Shown in pieces: positions 22,497-30,569 of a stretch of DNA of 34,160 nt (within the stretch, counting starts at the first letter, position 1; each line of letters opens with the position of its first letter). The DNA comes from Candidatus Vogelbacteria bacterium. GTDB taxonomy: Bacteria; Patescibacteriota; Minisyncoccia; Phycocordibacterales; UBA12445. The stretch is from positions 1-34,160 of the forward strand of contig JACRKD010000026.1 in the NCBI GenBank assembly GCA_016215345.1, read 5' to 3'. The translations under genes and the position numbers were made by a program. A model generated the notes under the pieces. It searched no databases. It had not been told where the DNA came from and was given only the letters and a program-made list of their open reading frames with translations.

Positions 22497-22727
22497 ATGA
22501 ATATCGAAAAAAGGCCGCTTCTTAATAAAATGGTAGATAAAAAAGAAAGAGAAAGTGCTGAAAACGCCAAGGTTGATAAAGCTCGAGAAAAATTAGGCAT
22601 GAAGAGTCGCGCTGAACTTGCGGCTGAAGCAAGAGCCAAAACGAGCGAAAGGTCTCTCGCTTCGGAAAAGAAATTAGCCGACAGGATGGAGGCTATAAAA
22701 AAATTGGGGGACGAACTCTCGGCTTAA
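22497..22727 (+). CDS. small charged helical protein, unknown
   Basis: A 76-aa, Lys/Glu/Ala-rich protein (NKMVDKKERESAENAKVDKA, MKSRAELAAEARAKT, EKKLADRMEAIKKLGDEL) expected to be almost fully helical. It has no SD (TATAAAAAATT before ATG) and lies 7 nt before rsmI, so both are probably in one operon. Conserved small helical proteins of this kind occur in CPR genomes, but I recognise no function. The coding call rests on composition, operon position and clean frame. Confidence 0.55.
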   Translation: MNIEKRPLLNKMVDKKERESAENAKVDKAREKLGMKSRAELAAEARAKTSERSLASEKKLADRMEAIKKLGDELSA

Positions 22728-22734
22728 GATATTA

Positions 22735-23418
22735 ATGTCAAATCTATACATAGTCGCTACGCCAATCGGCAATTTGGAAGATATAACCTTTCGCGCGATT
22801 GAGACTCTCAAGTCGGCGGATATTATCCTCTGCGAGGACACGCGAGTAACAAAGAAGTTGCTCGACCGTTACTCCATCGTTAAGCCGACGATTTCTTATC
22901 ACTCACAAAGTAAACTAAAAAAAATAGATGAGATAATCGAACTTTTGCGAGAAGGAAAAAATCTAGCGCTTGTTTCTGATGCAGGCACCCCGGCCATTTC
23001 TGACCCCGGGAGTTTCCTTGTTTCTAGAGTAAGACGAGAGCTCTTCGATTCTGTGAGAATAATACCGATACCTGGGCCGTCAGCGGTTGTATCGGCGCTT
23101 TCCGCGAGCGGTTTCCCGGCGTCAGATTTTCTTTTTCTCGGGTTTCTCCCGCACAAGAAGGGGAGACAGGCTCTTTTTGAAGAGATAAAGAACAGCAAAA
23201 GGACTGTTGTTTTTTACGAATCCCCGCATCGTTTTCTTAAATCTCTTGAATCCCTAGGTTCTGTCCTTGAGTCCAAGAGGCTCATTGCTATCGGCAGAGA
23301 GTTGACGAAAATTTATGAAGAGACAAGAGTCGGAACGACCGAAGAACTTTTAAGTTTTTACAGTAGTAATCCTGATAAGGTAAGAGGCGAGTTCGTTGTA
23401 ATTGTTCGTGCGCTATAG
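22735..23418 (+). CDS. rsmI: 16S rRNA (cytidine1402-2'-O)-methyltransferase
   Basis: A 227-aa SAM-dependent enzyme that methylates C1402 in the ribosomal decoding centre, helix 44. The N-terminus NLYIVATPIGNLEDITFRAI is diagnostic, followed by ILCEDTRVTKKLL, LVSDAGTPAISDPG (SAM-binding loop), IPIPGPSAVVSALSASGF, FLGFLPHKKGRQ, VFYESPHRFLKSL and IGRELTKIYEE. It is shorter than E. coli RsmI (286 aa), lacking the C-terminal extension, as in many small genomes. The target base lies in the same rRNA domain as the intron insertion site found here. No SD. Confidence 0.95.
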   Translation: MSNLYIVATPIGNLEDITFRAIETLKSADIILCEDTRVTKKLLDRYSIVKPTISYHSQSKLKKIDEIIELLREGKNLALVSDAGTPAISDPGSFLVSRVRRELFDSVRIIPIPGPSAVVSALSASGFPASDFLFLGFLPHKKGRQALFEEIKNSKRTVVFYESPHRFLKSLESLGSVLESKRLIAIGRELTKIYEETRVGTTEELLSFYSSNPDKVRGEFVVIVRAL

Positions 23419-23440
23419 TTTGTCATGATAGTATGGCTAT

Positions 23441-24649
23441 ATGAACGGCATGAAGCGTGATTTTACTTCGGTGGCAGAAGAAAAGAATAAAAAAATATTT
23501 CCGAGTTTTTTCTTACTGTTTTTATCTGTTATTCTTACTGTTTTGATTTTTAACTATGAGAATATCTCTAGTTTTGCCAATCAAGCGGCCGTGGGTTACG
23601 TTACACCGTTCGAGACGATTATCGTTAACGTGGACGCGGCTAAGCCGATGCATATTAAAACACCTGAGTCAGTTAAGGCAATATATATGTCGAGCTGGGT
23701 AGCCGGTTCGCCGGTCTATAGAAAAAGGTTGGTCGACATGATCGAGAGCACGGAACTGAATTCTGTTGTTATCGATGTTAAGGATTCAACCGGGAAGATT
23801 GCTTTTGAGATGGAAGATCCGTTGGTGAAAAGTATTGGCGCTTTTGAAAATCGCATGCCCGATGCCAGGAGTTTCATAAAGAGTTTGCATGAGAAGAATA
23901 TTTATGTGATTGCGCGAATCGCGGTATTTCAAGACCCTCATGTAACTAAGGTTCAGCCGGAGTGGGCGGTTAGGACGAAAAAAACTGGAGCTATCTGGAA
24001 AGACCGAAATGGTTTATCGTGGGCGAATATGGCTTCGAGAGAGTTTTGGGATTATATAGTTGCCATTGCTCGTGAGTCTTATAAGGCCGGTTTCGATGAG
24101 CTGAATTTCGATTATGTGAGGTTCCCGTCAGACGGCAACATGATAGACATAGCGTATCCTGGTTTCGACGAGGGGATGGTAACGAAGGCCGAACAACTGC
24201 GCCGTTTCTTTGAATATCTTTCGGAGAACCTAAGGTTAACTAAGGCGCCACTCTCGGTTGATTTATTTGGTATGACAACGACTAATACCGACGATTTAAA
24301 TATCGGTCAGGTTCTTGAGAACGCGCTTCCGTATTTCGATTACGTTGCCCCCATGGTTTATCCATCTCATTACCCGCCAACTTTCAATGGATGGAAAAAG
24401 CTGGCTACTGTGCCTTATGAATTAATAAAGTTTGTCATGGAGGAGGGGGTTAAGAGAACTATCGCCGCGAGTTTCTCACCAAACAAACTTCGCCCCTGGC
24501 TCCAAGACTTCGATCTCGGCGCTATCTATACTGCGCCTATGGTTAGGGATCAGATCCAGGCCACTTACGATGTCGGCCTAAATTCATGGATGCTTTGGGA
24601 CGCTGGGAACAAATATACGCTGTCTGTCCTGGAGCCGGAAGTTAAATAA
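23441..24649 (+). CDS. DUF4015-type putative glycoside hydrolase, membrane anchored
   Basis: A 402-aa protein. Residues about 20-40 (FPSFFLLFLSVILTVLIFNY) form an N-terminal signal anchor. The outer domain matches the PF13200 (putative glycosyl hydrolase) family: VKAIYMSSWVAGSP, LNSVVIDVKDSTGKIAFE, IYVIARIAVFQDPH, WKDRNGLSWANMASREFWDYI, GFDELNFDYVRFPSDG, LSVDLFGMTT and FDYVAPMVYPSHYPP. It is a TIM-barrel fold and probably acts on a cell-wall or surface glycan. The ATG at 23441 has no SD. Its stop codon lies inside the left arm of an inverted-repeat element (24648-24729). Confidence 0.85.
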   Translation: MNGMKRDFTSVAEEKNKKIFPSFFLLFLSVILTVLIFNYENISSFANQAAVGYVTPFETIIVNVDAAKPMHIKTPESVKAIYMSSWVAGSPVYRKRLVDMIESTELNSVVIDVKDSTGKIAFEMEDPLVKSIGAFENRMPDARSFIKSLHEKNIYVIARIAVFQDPHVTKVQPEWAVRTKKTGAIWKDRNGLSWANMASREFWDYIVAIARESYKAGFDELNFDYVRFPSDGNMIDIAYPGFDEGMVTKAEQLRRFFEYLSENLRLTKAPLSVDLFGMTTTNTDDLNIGQVLENALPYFDYVAPMVYPSHYPPTFNGWKKLATVPYELIKFVMEEGVKRTIAASFSPNKLRPWLQDFDLGAIYTAPMVRDQIQATYDVGLNSWMLWDAGNKYTLSVLEPEVK

Positions 24650-24729
24650 GAAACTAAGTTAATTATATGCTAAAAAGTCCATATTTTGCATCATATATTT
24701 CGTATACCAGAGCATTAACTTAGTTTCTT
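24648..24729. repeat. 82-bp inverted-repeat element, copy A
   Basis: 16-bp perfect arms, AAGAAACTAAGTTAAT (24648-24663) and ATTAACTTAGTTTCTT (24714-24729), around a 50-nt core. A second element with the same arms and an unrelated 49-nt core lies at 25711-25789. The two enclose a two-gene cassette. It resembles a MITE or REPIN. Confidence 0.85.
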
Positions 24730-24742
24730 TTTTGCATTACCC

Positions 24743-24770
24743 TTGACTTTTTCTGTTATTGTGCTAGACT
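24743..24770 (+). promoter_or_regulatory. sigma70 promoter of the cassette
   Basis: TTGACT (24743-24748), 16-nt spacer, TAGACT (24765-24770), 13 nt inside the left inverted-repeat element and about 50 nt before the first cassette SD. Confidence 0.6.
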
Positions 24771-24827
24771 CGAAAGAGTTTCTGGCTATCCGCCTAGATA
24801 GAACGCACATCGAAAGGAGAATAGGAT

Positions 24828-25043
24828 ATGATGCCCAAGTACGCAACGCACTGCCAGATTGCCGGGTGTGGCAAGGAGATCGAGGTCACGAAGGAGGAAT
24901 TCGAGTCTCATCGGGGCTTCCTCGGCGACTGCCCTCAGTGGCCCGTAAACGACGGCTTCACCGGCAACGATCGCGAGTCCGTCCTAGAGTTCGCCAGCGG
25001 TCACGACTTCGATGGGAACCCGATCGACGCAACCCCGAGGTAG
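24828..25043 (+). CDS. small Cys-containing protein, unknown
   Basis: A 71-aa protein behind AAAGGAG. It has Cys at CQIAGC (spacing four) and CPQW, plus His in KYATHCQ and ESHRGF, so a small zinc-binding fold (C2H2-like) is possible. The acidic tail ends DGNPIDATPR. G+C and codon use are clearly higher than in flanking genes (GAC, GTC, CGC, TTC frequent). It is the first gene of a two-gene cassette between two inverted-repeat elements. No family recognised. A second ATG one codon later is equally possible. Confidence 0.55.
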   Translation: MMPKYATHCQIAGCGKEIEVTKEEFESHRGFLGDCPQWPVNDGFTGNDRESVLEFASGHDFDGNPIDATPR

Positions 25044-25115
25044 TCATTCAACAGAAACAGAACCGGTAACCAATATGTCATCGTGATGATGGCGAGCTGA
25101 AGGAGGAGCGGACAC

Positions 25116-25601
25116 ATGCTTCGAGTGAATTGGTGGCTTGGTGGGTTCGTTGGGTTTCTCATTTTCTCTGCTACGGTTCTCGGTCTTTCGTTCGTGGCCC
25201 TAGCGGTTAACCCGCCTTTCGAGCCATCACTTCGGGTTCAGATTGCGGAGGCGCGCGCAGTGGCCAAGCTCGGCCACCAGACCTCCCTCAACCGTGAGGT
25301 GGCAAAGAAACTCGAGTATGGAGACATCGTGAAGTTCGCCGGTGAACTCTACATCGTTAGGCACAAGGATCAGTACCACGTCGAACTTGGATCGCACGCG
25401 AGTTTCAGGCTGAAGTTCGTGACGCTGAGCCTGGAAGCGGCTGTGCAATTTACTCCGGACAAGTTCCAGATGGTCTGGAAATGTGGAACTCCGGAGTGGC
25501 AGGAGGTGGCCAACAAAATGGTTCTCGGTGAGATGTGGCTGGGCGTAGTAGAAGTAGAGTCTGCACTGACCTCAACCTCACCGGCCGTGTCGCTACGATA
25601 A
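25116..25601 (+). CDS. single-pass membrane protein, unknown
   Basis: A 161-aa protein behind GAAGGAGGAG. Residues about 7-31 (WLGGFVGFLIFSATVLGLSF...) are a membrane helix or signal anchor. The rest has a short beta-type segment YGDIVKFAGELYIVRHKDQY followed by HVELGSHASFRLKFVTLSL, like a small SH3-type or OB-type barrel. The tail is Ser/Thr-rich. Codon use is GC-rich like the preceding gene, and both end at a shared terminator. No family recognised. Confidence 0.55.
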   Translation: MLRVNWWLGGFVGFLIFSATVLGLSFVALAVNPPFEPSLRVQIAEARAVAKLGHQTSLNREVAKKLEYGDIVKFAGELYIVRHKDQYHVELGSHASFRLKFVTLSLEAAVQFTPDKFQMVWKCGTPEWQEVANKMVLGEMWLGVVEVESALTSTSPAVSLR

Positions 25602-25626
25602 CCCCATATCCAAATCCCTTAAAGGG

Positions 25627-25661
25627 TGCCTGGAGTCGAAAGACCCCGGGCTTTTTCTTTT
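25627..25661 (+). terminator. rho-independent terminator of the cassette
   Basis: GCCTGGAGTC-GAAA-GACCCCGGGC, a 10-bp stem with one mismatch and a GAAA loop, followed by TTTTTCTTTT. Confidence 0.85.
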
Positions 25662-25710
25662 GTTTAAAATGTCCGAGGTCTCGCCTTGGATATTTGCATT
25701 GTGGGAGTTT

Positions 25711-25789
25711 AGAAACTAAGTTAATGCATTGGTACAAAAGATATCTATGGCTAAGAGAGATTTACCACCACATAATTAACTTAGTTTCT
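25711..25789. repeat. 79-bp inverted-repeat element, copy B
   Basis: 15-bp arms, AGAAACTAAGTTAAT (25711-25725) and ATTAACTTAGTTTCT (25775-25789), identical to those of copy A, around an unrelated 49-nt core. The spacing of arms is almost the same as in copy A. Confidence 0.85.
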
Positions 25790-25820
25790 TTTGTGCCTGG
25801 CGTCATTTCTTACTACGGGA

Positions 25821-25826
25821 TATAAT
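25821..25826 (+). promoter_or_regulatory. -10 box of the TraD-like gene
   Basis: TATAAT, 10 nt before the ATG at 25837, giving a leader of about 3-4 nt. No SD. Confidence 0.55.
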
Positions 25827-25836
25827 TAAAGACAGT

Positions 25837-27789
25837 ATGTCGGAGTTTCCCAACAAGGATGTTACATATTTTGCCGAAGCTGATTTCCGCAATAAGGGGG
25901 TTAGATTTGGCATAAAATCTCTCGATAGGACGAGGCATTTTTATGTTATTGGGAAGACCGGCTTCGGAAAGTCCACCCTTCTTGAGAATATGACGATTCA
26001 GGATATTGATAATAATAATGGTGTCGGCTATATGGATCCACACGGAAAATCGGCTGAACTCTTCCTTGATTACATTCCGAAAGAAAGGATAAAAGATGTC
26101 ATTTATTTCGCGCCCCATGACATGGAATACCCCTTTGCCTTTAACGTCATGGAGGACGTGGGGAAAGACCAAAGACACCTCGTGGCGAATGGACTTATGG
26201 CGGCCTTCAAGAAGATCTGGCCGGATGTTTGGTCGGCTCGTATGGAATATATCTCCACTAATATTATTCTGGCGCTTTTGGAATATCCGGATTCGACCAT
26301 GCTTGGAGTAAACCGAATGCTTTCAGATAAGGCGTACAGAAATAAAGTTGTCGCGTATATTACAGATCCTTCCGTTAAATCCTTTTGGGTCGATGAATAT
26401 GCGAAATACGGCGAGAAGCTGATGGCCGAGGCTTCCGCTTCGATCCAAAATAAATTTGGGCAGTTTATTTCCAACCCGCTCATTAGAAATATTCTTGGGC
26501 AACCTAAGTCCACCTTTAATCTGCGTGACGTGATGGACGGCAAAAAGATTCTTATTATGAATCTCTCAAAGGGGCAGATGGGAGAGATTAACGCGAACCT
26601 CATAGGAGGTATGCTTATTACAAAAATATATCTTGCCGCCATGTCTCGCGCTGGTGATAGCGCCGAAGCCCAGGATAAACTCCCGCCATTTTATTTCTTT
26701 GTAGACGAGTTTCAGTCTTTCGTTAACGAATCGTTTAAGGATATTTTGTCGGAAGCTAGAAAATATAAATTGGCATTAACAATCGCGCACCAATATATTG
26801 AGCAAGTCCCTGAGGAGGTGAGGAACGCGGTCTTTGGAAACGTTGGAACGCTGGTTACTTTTAGGGTTGGTCCGCTCGATGCCGAAATGTTTGAAAAAGT
26901 TTTTACCCCGAAGTTTCTAGCGGCCGATCTTGTGAATCTTGGTTTCGCCCAGATATATTTAACTCTCATGATAGACGGCGTAGGCTCTCAACCGTTCTCT
27001 GCCAAGACTATGGGGCCCATTAAAAAGCCCGATGTATCTTACAGACAAGAAGTGATAGATCACTCGAGAAAAACTTACGCGAAGCCTCGCGCAGAGGTTG
27101 AGGCTGACATCGCCAAGTGGTACGCTTCTGGGACGGAAGATGTTCCTGCCGCTCTCGCCAAATTTGTCCCTCTGGGCCGGAGTGACAACCAGTCCGCTAA
27201 GCCTGCCTTTTCTCAAGACAAGAGGCCGACGTCCTCATCGTCGATAGGAGGAGTTCGACCCATCCCCCCGCCAATCCCGAGACCCCTTATGTCAAGACCG
27301 CCAGCCCCCACCCTTAACTCGACGAGAGGAGGCCCACCATCTTCACCTAGGGCGGGTGGTTTTCCCGCTAGATCCGGTTCACCCTCACTTGGAGGTCGAA
27401 CCTCCAACGGGAGGTTCGACCTCCAAGTACCAGTGGCACCAAAGATGTCTCTTTCAGAGTTACAGGGGAATAAGCCAATACAGCCAGTAGAAAAGTTCAC
27501 AGGCAGGAATGTCCCGGATCTCAAGAAAGCCATAGAAGAGGCTATGAGAAATAACAAGCCTAGCCAAGTAGCGCACGGGGTGAGCCTATCGAACCAGCCA
27601 AAAGTTGAGGCTAAAATAGGCGAGGCGATGCGGGCCAAGGCACCTGAGTCGATGGAGTCAGCCACGCAAATTTCATCTGTGGCCAAGGAGGAAAATAAGC
27701 CTATCGACTTCGCGGAAGCCAAGTCGGTTAAAGAGGTTCCGGAAGAGGTTTTAAGAAAGATTTTGGGGTCAGATGATATTGGCAAATAA
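25837..27789 (+). CDS. TraD/VirD4-like DNA-translocating ATPase (type IV secretion family)
   Basis: A 650-aa P-loop ATPase. Walker A is GKTGFGKST (residues 39-47), followed by GVGYMDPHGKSAELFL and the Walker B FYFFVDEF near residue 290; LALTIAHQYIEQVPEEVRNAVFGNVGTLVTFRV is typical of TraD/TraG C-terminal (TraM recognition) domains and HerA-like pumps. No N-terminal membrane helices are present, so it would be a soluble hexameric motor. From about residue 445 the chain is Pro/Ser/Arg-rich and disordered, and a perfect 19-bp palindrome is inserted in frame there (27387-27428). No other T4SS gene is in the window, so the role could be DNA uptake, pilus-linked or conjugal transfer. Start leaderless behind TATAAT. 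Confidence 0.85.
   Translation: MSEFPNKDVTYFAEADFRNKGVRFGIKSLDRTRHFYVIGKTGFGKSTLLENMTIQDIDNNNGVGYMDPHGKSAELFLDYIPKERIKDVIYFAPHDMEYPFAFNVMEDVGKDQRHLVANGLMAAFKKIWPDVWSARMEYISTNIILALLEYPDSTMLGVNRMLSDKAYRNKVVAYITDPSVKSFWVDEYAKYGEKLMAEASASIQNKFGQFISNPLIRNILGQPKSTFNLRDVMDGKKILIMNLSKGQMGEINANLIGGMLITKIYLAAMSRAGDSAEAQDKLPPFYFFVDEFQSFVNESFKDILSEARKYKLALTIAHQYIEQVPEEVRNAVFGNVGTLVTFRVGPLDAEMFEKVFTPKFLAADLVNLGFAQIYLTLMIDGVGSQPFSAKTMGPIKKPDVSYRQEVIDHSRKTYAKPRAEVEADIAKWYASGTEDVPAALAKFVPLGRSDNQSAKPAFSQDKRPTSSSSIGGVRPIPPPIPRPLMSRPPAPTLNSTRGGPPSSPRAGGFPARSGSPSLGGRTSNGRFDLQVPVAPKMSLSELQGNKPIQPVEKFTGRNVPDLKKAIEEAMRNNKPSQVAHGVSLSNQPKVEAKIGEAMRAKAPESMESATQISSVAKEENKPIDFAEAKSVKEVPEEVLRKILGSDDIGK
27387..27428. repeat. 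perfect 19-bp palindrome inside the ATPase gene
   Basis: ACTTGGAGGTCGAACCTCC (27387-27405), spacer AACG, then GGAGGTTCGACCTCCAAGT (27410-27428). It is read in frame as about SLGGRTSNGRFDLQV within the disordered linker. The size and form match RAYT/REP hairpins, but no RAYT with this palindrome is in the window. Confidence 0.88.
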
Positions 27790-27801
27790 TGCAGTTGGGA
27801 C

Positions 27802-27897
27802 ATGCGAATTAAAAAAGCGACTAGAAAGACGAGGACTTTGATAACCGGTGGCGCGGGGTTGCGCTCAACGATAAAGTATTTTAAGTCTGTGGTTTAG
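27802..27897 (+). pseudogene. short ORF with a Rossmann-like start, probable remnant
   Basis: A 31-codon ORF reads MRIKKATRKTRTLITGGAGL and ends VV-TAG, 4 nt before the next gene. RTLITGGAG is the usual beginning of NAD-binding SDR sugar epimerases, which continue F-I-G-S-H; here the frame is lost right after GGAG. It may be the 5' stub of a deleted nucleotide-sugar gene. No SD. A chance ORF cannot be excluded. Confidence 0.3.
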
Positions 27898-27901
27898 CAG
27901 T

Positions 27902-28990
27902 ATGTCAAAAAAGATTTTAATTTTTTCTTATGCTTATTTTCCTCTCGTGGGAGGGGCGGAGGTCGCGATAAAGGAGCTGACAGACCGATTGATTGGTTTT
28001 GAATTCGATATGATCACTTACAACATTTTTGGCAAAGAAAAAGATTTTGAAAAAATCGGCAACGTTAATGTTTATAGGCTTACCCTGCCAACAAAATTTC
28101 TTTTTCCCGTGTTCTCTTTTTTGAAGGCGATTCGATTAAATAAAGGTAGGAAGTATGATGCTATGTGGTCTATGATGGTAAATGCGGGCTTTGCTCCACT
28201 TTTTTTAAAGTATATATTTTCCAACATCAAGTTTATTTTGACCCTACAGGAAGGTGATCCGATTCCACAGGTTAAAAAAAGAGTGTGGTTTGTTTACCCG
28301 TTTTTCAGAATGATTTTTAGAAAGGCTGATTATGTCACCGCTATCTCCAATTATCTGGCGGATTTTGCAAAAGATATGGGCACTCGCGATGTGGATGTTA
28401 TACCTAATGGGGTTGACTTGGAAAAATGGAGGATAAAGACGCGGTTCAGGAGTCAGGGTAGTTTCCTTTTGATTACGACCGGTAGGCTTGTTGCCAAAAA
28501 TGCTGTTGATGATGTTATCCGAGCGCTTGAATTTTTGCCCAAGAGTGTCTCACTGCGATCAGTTGGTGGGGGGGCAGACGAGGACAGTCTTAGGTCTTTG
28601 GCAAAATCACTTGGTCTCCAAAAAAGAGTTAAATTTCTGCCACTTGTCAATCACGACGCATTGGTTAGACTGTTTGAAGACGCGGATGCTTTCATTAGGC
28701 CATCTTTGTCTGAAGGATTGGGTAACTCTTTTCTGGAGGCAATGGCGGTTGGCTTACCTATAATCGGGACAAAGGTCGGAGGTATTCCCGATTTTCTTGA
28801 AGATGGCCAGACTGGATTGTTTTGCAGAGTTCGCGCCCCGGAAGACATAGCGGAGAAAGTTAAAAGGTTGATGGATGACCAATCGCTATACGCGCGTTTA
28901 TCGCAGAACGGCCTCGCCCTTATAGGGAGTCGATATGACTGGAGGAATATCGCCGGCGATTTTGAGCGTAAAATATTATCGAAAATATAA
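27902..28990 (+). CDS. GT4-family glycosyltransferase
   Basis: A 362-aa GT-B enzyme. The N-terminus KKILIFSYAYFPLVGGAEVAIKEL is typical of GT4, with a glycine-rich acceptor loop. Donor-domain marks are DVIPNGVDLEKW, TTGRLVAKNAVDDVI, RPSLSEGLGNSFLEAMAVGLPIIG (E-x7-E) and TKVGGIPDFLEDGQTGL. It is the first of three GT4 genes that follow each other with 10 nt or an overlap, so they likely build one surface glycan or glycolipid. No SD. Donor and acceptor sugars are unknown. Confidence 0.9.
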   Translation: MSKKILIFSYAYFPLVGGAEVAIKELTDRLIGFEFDMITYNIFGKEKDFEKIGNVNVYRLTLPTKFLFPVFSFLKAIRLNKGRKYDAMWSMMVNAGFAPLFLKYIFSNIKFILTLQEGDPIPQVKKRVWFVYPFFRMIFRKADYVTAISNYLADFAKDMGTRDVDVIPNGVDLEKWRIKTRFRSQGSFLLITTGRLVAKNAVDDVIRALEFLPKSVSLRSVGGGADEDSLRSLAKSLGLQKRVKFLPLVNHDALVRLFEDADAFIRPSLSEGLGNSFLEAMAVGLPIIGTKVGGIPDFLEDGQTGLFCRVRAPEDIAEKVKRLMDDQSLYARLSQNGLALIGSRYDWRNIAGDFERKILSKI

Positions 28991-29000
28991 ATTTTAATAC

Positions 29001-30569
29001 ATGACAGACGACCTATTGGAACAACTATCGAGACATAAAATAGTTTTAAAATACATAGCGATAGGTATTTTGTCTTCGTTTATCGACGTCTCGGTTCTCT
29101 TCGTTTTAAAAACTTATTTTAATATTTGGTATCTTTTAGCCGCGGCTATCGCCTTCGGTTGTTCATTTGCCATTGGTTTTGTTTTCCAAAAATACTGGAC
29201 ATTTAGGGATGTTTCAGTCAAGAAATTGTCGGGGCAGGTTATAAACTACCTTTTCACTGTACTTATCAGCTTCTCTGTAAACATGGGGGTTATCTACATC
29301 TTGGTTGAAACTTTTAATCCCTTTGAGCTCTGGTACGTAGTGGCTCAAATTATCGCCGTAACCATTGCGGGAATTGTAGGGTTTATTTTGAACGTTAGAA
29401 GCGTTTTCCATGACGCGCCGGATAACTCTGGAGTGGTTATCGCCACAGGAATTTTCCCTCCGGATATTGGTGGCCCAGCCACCTTCGTGCATAATCTTGG
29501 TGAGCGGTTGATAGAAAAAAGTGTTAAGGTTACCATTGTTACATATTCGGATGTGGCGAAGGATGCTCTGGACGATCTGGCTTACCAGGTCATCAGGATT
29601 TCGAGGGCGCTTCCTTTTGGATTACGCCATTTTGAGTATCTCGTTTGGTTGTTTCTTGCCACTGTTAACCATGGTTTAATTTACGCGCAGGATATAACCG
29701 CCGCCGGAGTGCCGGCCCTTTTGGTAAAAAAAATACTTAGAAAGAGGATGATTATGAGAATTGGGGGGGATCTTTTGTGGGAACGCTCCGCTGAATCAGG
29801 GAGGACGGAACTTTCCATGAACGATTTTTACAAGTCAGGACTTCATAGAAACAAACTGATTTTTATGGTAGGCAAGAAGATTCTGGCTAATTGCGAGAAA
29901 ATTTTTGTTACAGCGGATAACTTAAGGAGAATTTATATTAAATACTATGATGTTTTTCCAGATAAAATTGAGGTTCTTCATAATCCATTGCCAAGCCTTA
30001 AGGACTTCCCGGTTTTCATGGCAAACGATAAAGCAGAGCATCCGGAAAAAATTATTCTTTTTGCTGGTCGTTTTGTGAAGTATAAAAATATCCACAAACT
30101 CATTGATGCCTTCCTTAACATATATGACGATATAAAACCCGCCAGACTTGTTCTTATCGGGGATGGACCGGAGGTTAAAAAATTAAGAGTTAAAATTAGA
30201 AATGAAGCCGGTAGTCGTGTAGAAATTATAAATAAACTGCCGCACAAAGAACTTTTCGCTCATGTTGGCAACGCCAGTCTTTGTGTTTCTGCCGCGACGA
30301 CGGAATATAATCCCAACTTCATATTGGAATGTTTGTCTCTCGGTAAAAAAGTTCTTCTTAAAGAAGACAATGGGTTAACGGTTAACTTGCCCTCGCACTT
30401 TTTGTTTAAGGATGGAAAAGAGCTTGAGGTTAAAATGAAAAATCTGTTGCTCAACGACGTAGATACCAATTTGGAGCGAGGTGAGGTCTTGAAATCTAGA
30501 GAAGTTAACTCTTGGGAGTCTATTACCTTGCGGCACATGGATCTTCTTAAATCCTTTGGGTTGCTATGA
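29001..30569 (+). CDS. GtrA-like membrane domain fused to a GT4 glycosyltransferase
   Basis: A 522-aa fusion. Residues 1 to about 138 are a GtrA-like domain with four membrane helices (IAIGILSSFIDVSVLFVL, LLAAAIAFGCSFAIGFVF followed by QKYWTF, YLFTVLISFSVNMGVIYIL, VVAQIIAVTIAGIVGFILN-VRSVF). From about 147 a GT4 enzyme starts (VVIATGIFPPDIGGPATFVHNL), with MRIGGDLLWERS, LFAGRFVKYKNIHKLI and a modified E-x7-E region TTEYNPNFILECLSLGKKVL. GtrA proteins are thought to flip or assist polyprenyl-linked sugars, so a fused flippase-transferase is suggested. It stops with TGA overlapping the next ATG (ATGA). No SD. Confidence 0.88.
   Translation: MTDDLLEQLSRHKIVLKYIAIGILSSFIDVSVLFVLKTYFNIWYLLAAAIAFGCSFAIGFVFQKYWTFRDVSVKKLSGQVINYLFTVLISFSVNMGVIYILVETFNPFELWYVVAQIIAVTIAGIVGFILNVRSVFHDAPDNSGVVIATGIFPPDIGGPATFVHNLGERLIEKSVKVTIVTYSDVAKDALDDLAYQVIRISRALPFGLRHFEYLVWLFLATVNHGLIYAQDITAAGVPALLVKKILRKRMIMRIGGDLLWERSAESGRTELSMNDFYKSGLHRNKLIFMVGKKILANCEKIFVTADNLRRIYIKYYDVFPDKIEVLHNPLPSLKDFPVFMANDKAEHPEKIILFAGRFVKYKNIHKLIDAFLNIYDDIKPARLVLIGDGPEVKKLRVKIRNEAGSRVEIINKLPHKELFAHVGNASLCVSAATTEYNPNFILECLSLGKKVLLKEDNGLTVNLPSHFLFKDGKELEVKMKNLLLNDVDTNLERGEVLKSREVNSWESITLRHMDLLKSFGLL

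Noticed and set aside
25837-27789. Complete type IV secretion cluster
   Set aside because: Only the TraD/VirD4-like ATPase is present; no VirB-type genes surround it in this window.
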